DNA of 18,277 nt from Collinsella sp. Its GTDB lineage: Bacteria > Actinomycetota > Coriobacteriia > Coriobacteriales > Coriobacteriaceae. The stretch covers positions 1-18,277 of the forward strand of contig JAIHTM010000020.1 of NCBI GenBank assembly GCA_022713905.1, read 5' to 3'. The notes under the pieces were generated by a model. That model was not told where the DNA came from. It ran no database searches and saw only the letters and a program-made list of their open reading frames with translations. A program made the position numbers and the translations under genes. This document shows, in pieces, positions 15,610 through 18,277 of this stretch (positions are counted from its first letter, which is position 1; every line of letters starts with the position of its first letter).

Positions 15610-16803
15610 TCACCCTTCCTTCTGCTCTCTGCCGAGGAAGAGGTTTTTGTATTGGTCGGCGATGTGCTGCCAGCTGTACGCGTCGGCGATGCGTTGTTTG
15701 GCCCTGGCTCCCAAAGCGTGGATCTCGTCCGGGCTCATGGCGTCGGCATGGTCAATCAGGGCGGCCAGGTCGCCGGGCTCCTTAGACCAGTACAACGCGG
15801 CGTCCTGCGCGACCTCGCGGTTGAAGCCCACACCCAACAGCAGGTTCAGATCCGTGGACGCCAACGCCTCCAGCAGGCTCGGGTTCGTGCCTCCCACCTC
15901 GTGGCCATGGAAGTACGCGTACGCTTCCTCGCGGATCTTCATCAGAAGCTCCTTGTCGTACACGGTGCCCACGAACTTGATGCGCGGGTCCCGGTCGAAG
16001 TGCGTCTTCTCCTTCAACTCCTCGAGGAACTTGTCGCTCACGTTCGTCACCAGCGCGAAGTCCCTCTTCGAGTTGCTCACCATGAACTCGCGGATCATGG
16101 TCTCGTAGTTGTTCTCCGGCACGAACCGGCCAACCACCAGGTAGTACGACTTCGGCTCCAAACCCTTCGACCTGAACCAGTCCAGGAGCTTCGGGTCGTC
16201 GTCCGCCAGACGGCTCCGCCGGTCCTCCGCTCCGTAGGCGATGAACGTTGTCTGCGGACGGTACCTCGCGTACTCCTCGCGGATGTACTTCTCCATGTTT
16301 ACCGAATCGCACACCATCAGGTCAGCGTGCTTCGTCATCATCCGCTCGGACACCTTCCAGTACCTGCGCACCGGCGCGCTCCACTTCGCGCGCATCCACT
16401 CGTGCCCGTCCGGGTTCACGTACAGTTTGCCGCCCAGACGGTGGACCGCGCGCGCGAAATGCGCCGTGAACGGGCCGATGCGGCACGCCAGCACGTACAC
16501 GATTGGATGCGGGATACGGTTGCGGCGAATATACGCCACACAATCCGCCAACGCCGCCACGTCATACCAGATTGCCTGCGCCGGTCCGATCTGCGGCACC
16601 CGTACCCGGAAACAACGCGCGTTATGGTACGAGAACTCACCCGACTCCGACAGCGACTTGCACGCTACGTGGTATCTCAACCCCGGCTCACCCTCGTGGT
16701 ACTCAGTCAGACGATCAACGAACGTCTCATAACCGCCGTAACTGCCCGGAATCCCCTTCGACCCCACAACGAACACATGCTGAACAGCCGACACCCCACT
16801 CAC
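15610..16803 (-). CDS. DUF1972-containing glycosyltransferase, rhamnosyltransferase type
   Basis: 397 residues. The N-terminal domain with VFVVGSKGIPGSYGGYETFV (10-29) is the DUF1972 (PF09314) signature found in Cps2T-like rhamnosyltransferases that add L-rhamnose early in repeat-unit assembly. The C-terminal half is GT4-like: SYYLVVGRFVPENNYETMI, FALVTNVSD, then FHGHEVGGTNPSLLEALAST. Given the rml genes at the other end of the locus, L-rhamnose is the likely donor sugar; that is inference. The start is a GTG at 16803 preceded by a G-rich stretch and overlapped (GTGA) by the stop of a 22-codon upstream ORF, so translation may be coupled. It is GC-rich, unlike the block after the GT4 gene. It is the first intact gene of the minus-strand locus in this window. 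Confidence 0.9.
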   Translation of the reverse strand: MSGVSAVQHVFVVGSKGIPGSYGGYETFVDRLTEYHEGEPGLRYHVACKSLSESGEFSYHNARCFRVRVPQIGPAQAIWYDVAALADCVAYIRRNRIPHPIVYVLACRIGPFTAHFARAVHRLGGKLYVNPDGHEWMRAKWSAPVRRYWKVSERMMTKHADLMVCDSVNMEKYIREEYARYRPQTTFIAYGAEDRRSRLADDDPKLLDWFRSKGLEPKSYYLVVGRFVPENNYETMIREFMVSNSKRDFALVTNVSDKFLEELKEKTHFDRDPRIKFVGTVYDKELLMKIREEAYAYFHGHEVGGTNPSLLEALASTDLNLLLGVGFNREVAQDAALYWSKEPGDLAALIDHADAMSPDEIHALGARAKQRIADAYSWQHIADQYKNLFLGREQKEG

Positions 16804-16868
16804 GCCACAACCCCCACAAAACTGATATAACGGCCCTTATCGGCGTTAGTAAGCTCAGAACTGCCCAT
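16800..16868 (-). CDS. Possible 22-residue leader ORF upstream of the first glycosyltransferase
   Basis: ATG 16868 opens a short frame (MGSSELTNADKGRYISFVGV plus two residues) whose TGA overlaps the GTG start of the next gene as GTGA. AGAGAAGG lies about 7 bases upstream of its ATG, a better ribosome binding site than the one visible for the GTG itself. It may be a translational coupling peptide or the stub of a lost gene. It is too short to assign by homology. Confidence 0.4.
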   Translation of the reverse strand: MGSSELTNADKGRYISFVGVVA

Positions 16869-17436
16869 AACCGCACCTTCTCTGGCAATTTTTGGTAGTA
16901 GCTGCTGGCCGCACCCGCTACCAACCCGCTCTAGAAATCTACACCTAGCCATGGAATTTACCTAGGCTTTCTTTTCTCTCATCCTCATCGACTTCACCGG
17001 CAGAATCGCAACGGGAACGTGACCAGCGACAAACACCACGCTGAATCTCGCGCCCTCTGCAACTCGCATCTGCGGAGCGACTAAAACTTACGAAAAGGAT
17101 AGTAAACGATACCCCCCATACCTAGCAAAAGTGGTGTCTCTCATTAAGAAACACCCTTTCAGCCACTCTGATCCGACGCCTTACACGACTGGTAACGACA
17201 CCAATTGAACGCATCTTGGGCCTCGTGCTCAGATTGGCAACAGACAGCGTTGCTCATTGCTGAGCAGCTCACCCAATACGCGCTTTTTCACCAATCCGTC
17301 ACAACACGGGCGGCAACGCGGAACAACATCGTGCATCCTTGTTTATTTGCACCGACTGTGGACTTGCCCTCTGAGTTGCTTAGAACATGGCGGCATACAC
17401 GAATTCTCTTTTGCCTGCCATTTGCTTCTCTTTTGA
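16869..17436. other. Gene-free stretch upstream of the EPS locus
   Basis: About 570 bases with no convincing gene. It should hold the promoter and leader of the minus-strand EPS operon; a candidate promoter lies at 17099-17128. An imperfect hairpin (ggtgtctctc... paired with ...aagaaacacc) sits at 17131-17153. Short Cys-containing minus-strand frames between 17150 and 17350 recall transposase zinc ribbons but are broken and unassigned. The stretch is probably eroded insertion DNA. Confidence 0.45.
17099..17128 (-). promoter_or_regulatory. Candidate promoter for the EPS operon
   Basis: On the minus strand, TTGCTA (17123-17128) and TACTAT (17099-17104) are spaced by 18 bases, each resembling the sigma-70-type hexamers. 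Transcription would start near 17090 and run through a leader of about 220 bases before the small ORF at 16868. The call rests on hexamer resemblance alone. Confidence 0.25.
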
Positions 17437-17446
17437 TTCTCTTTTG
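17404..17446 (+). repeat. Short direct repeats ttctcttttg (three copies)
   Basis: Exact copies at 17404-17413, 17426-17435 and 17437-17446, spaced by 22 and 11 bases. The first and third are 33 bases apart, and each encodes FSFA in the frame of the downstream pseudogene, with a stop between them. This pattern fits slippage or small duplication in a decaying gene. Confidence 0.5.
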
Positions 17447-18176
17447 CATCTAAAAGCAAAACCAAGCTGGACGTGGATTGGTACCGCCAAGAATTCGACA
17501 TACCCCAGACGGCATCAACTCAACAGACGCTCCATTTACTTGCCAGCGAACAGCTTATCATCGCCCAAGATGCGGGGAACTACGCCATCACCAATCTTGA
17601 TGCTCTCCTATTCGCTCGCGATTTCAATGATTTCCCAACCGTGGCGCGTAAAGCATTGCGCGTTATTCGTTACGATGGTCCATCACCAATCTCCCCATCT
17701 CGCAGCAAAACTTTTTTCTCAGGGTATGCCAAGTTGGATCAAGCGTTGGAATATGTCGAAGCACTGTTGCCTGAGCAGGAAGTCATTCAAGGTGTACGAC
17801 GTGTCACCCTGAGGATGTTCTCACATATGGCACTTCGTGAATTGATGGCAAATATGCTTATTCACCAAGTTTTTTCTATTACCGGTACCGGATCTATGAT
17901 CTGTATTTTCGATGGCCGTATCGAATTTACTAATCCAGGAAGTTCTCTTGTAGATGTCGCCAGATTGCTTAATGATCTTCCTCATTCGCACAACGAGAAA
18001 ATGGCAGCTATTTGCCGATGACTAACGCCAGCCTTCGCAAAAGATTTGATTTGCCGGCGAGTGGAGCCTCCCAAGTATCCAAACTTATTAAAACCTGCAT
18101 CAGTAGTAATCTATTGAAAATAGCAGATCCCGATGCCGGTAAGCGATATGTCAGGTATCTGCCATATTGGGCTTAA
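17437..18176 (+). pseudogene. ATP-binding AlbA_2-type regulator gene, decayed with internal deletion
   Basis: The frame from about 17437 (FSFASKSKTKLDVDWYRQEF) through a GTG at 17473 to a stop at 18021 resembles the middle of ATP-binding proteins that carry AlbA_2 and HATPase_c_4 domains. It includes YAITNLDALLFARDFNDFPT, ALRELMANMLIHQVFSITGT and IFDGRIEFTNPGSSL. A second frame, opened by ATG 18018 and ending at 18176, encodes the typical C-terminal winged helix of the same family (LRKRFDLPASGASQVSKLIK, then KIADPDAGKRYVRYLPYWA). The part expected between them, roughly the ICEERGSG region and about a hundred residues, is missing. The N-terminal AlbA_2 domain is also absent. It is therefore a remnant with at least one internal deletion or frameshift. 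In family members, the ATPase-lid residues would be needed for function. Confidence 0.75.
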
Positions 18177-18277
18177 TGAGGCTATTCTTCACACGAGCAA
18201 GAATAACTTCGAGTAAACCGCCGAAATAAGCCAATGCACAATCACCATGATCGGAATACTCCAAATATATGAGTCAT

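Noticed and set aside
15589..16830. Long plus-strand open frame opposite the DUF1972 glycosyltransferase
   Set aside because: Its composition is typical of antisense to a GC-rich gene, and it spans the whole of a clearly recognised minus-strand gene.
17150..17350. Cys-containing minus-strand frames that recall a transposase zinc ribbon
   Set aside because: They are broken into short frames. The spacing of the Cys residues does not fit a known transposase well enough to call.
18189..18248. 19-residue hydrophobic minus-strand frame near the window end
   Set aside because: It is closed by a stop after 19 residues; it could be a chance frame or a stub, and nothing supports it.

Overview
The window most likely comes from a Bifidobacterium, or a close high-GC actinobacterial relative. 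The evidence is a fused rmlC-rmlD gene (a form I associate with bifidobacteria), the high-GC codon use of the rml genes, and IS21- and IS3-type transposase remnants of bifidobacterial look. The main content is one large exopolysaccharide (EPS) or surface-polysaccharide biosynthesis locus, read entirely from the minus strand (about 16.8 kb down to 3.2 kb). Both flanks are made of decayed mobile and accessory DNA. No tRNA, rRNA or CRISPR array was seen.

Layout. 1-1563: debris. It holds the 3' end of an IS3-family transposase, the 3' half of an acyltransferase-3 membrane protein, a long dyad-symmetric element at 1234-1291, and the frameshifted start of an IS21 istA. 1564-2766: an AT-rich gene for a DUF4238-like protein, on its own. 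2767-3229: non-coding, with a strong hairpin. 3230-7627: dTDP-L-rhamnose genes, in transcription order rmlB, an Abi/HEPN gene, the rmlCD fusion, then rmlA behind a hairpin. 7854-13601: a markedly AT-rich block with a GT14-like transferase, a polysaccharide pyruvyl transferase, a Wzx flippase, a Wzy polymerase and a GT2 transferase. 13742-15605: a hexapeptide acetyltransferase and a GT4 transferase. 15610-16803: a GC-rich DUF1972 (rhamnosyltransferase-type) transferase, the first gene of the locus as seen here. 16804-18277: a possible leader peptide and promoter, then a decayed ATP-binding AlbA_2-type regulator gene on the plus strand.

How the genes fit together. RmlA, RmlB and RmlCD make dTDP-L-rhamnose. 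The DUF1972 enzyme is a likely user of it, and the GT4, GT2 and GT14-like enzymes would extend or branch the repeat unit. The acetyltransferase and pyruvyl transferase would decorate it. Wzx would flip the lipid-linked unit and Wzy would polymerise it. No priming phosphoglycosyltransferase and no chain-length regulator or tyrosine kinase is present, so these must lie elsewhere.

The most intriguing feature is a HEPN-type Abi gene placed between rmlB and rmlCD, with only 3 nt between its stop and the rmlCD start. This wires a likely abortive-infection RNase into a rhamnose-synthesis operon. Other signals of interest are a 22-codon leader ORF overlapping the first glycosyltransferase start, an orphan C-terminal remnant between two glycan genes, and the operator-like dyad at 1234-1291.
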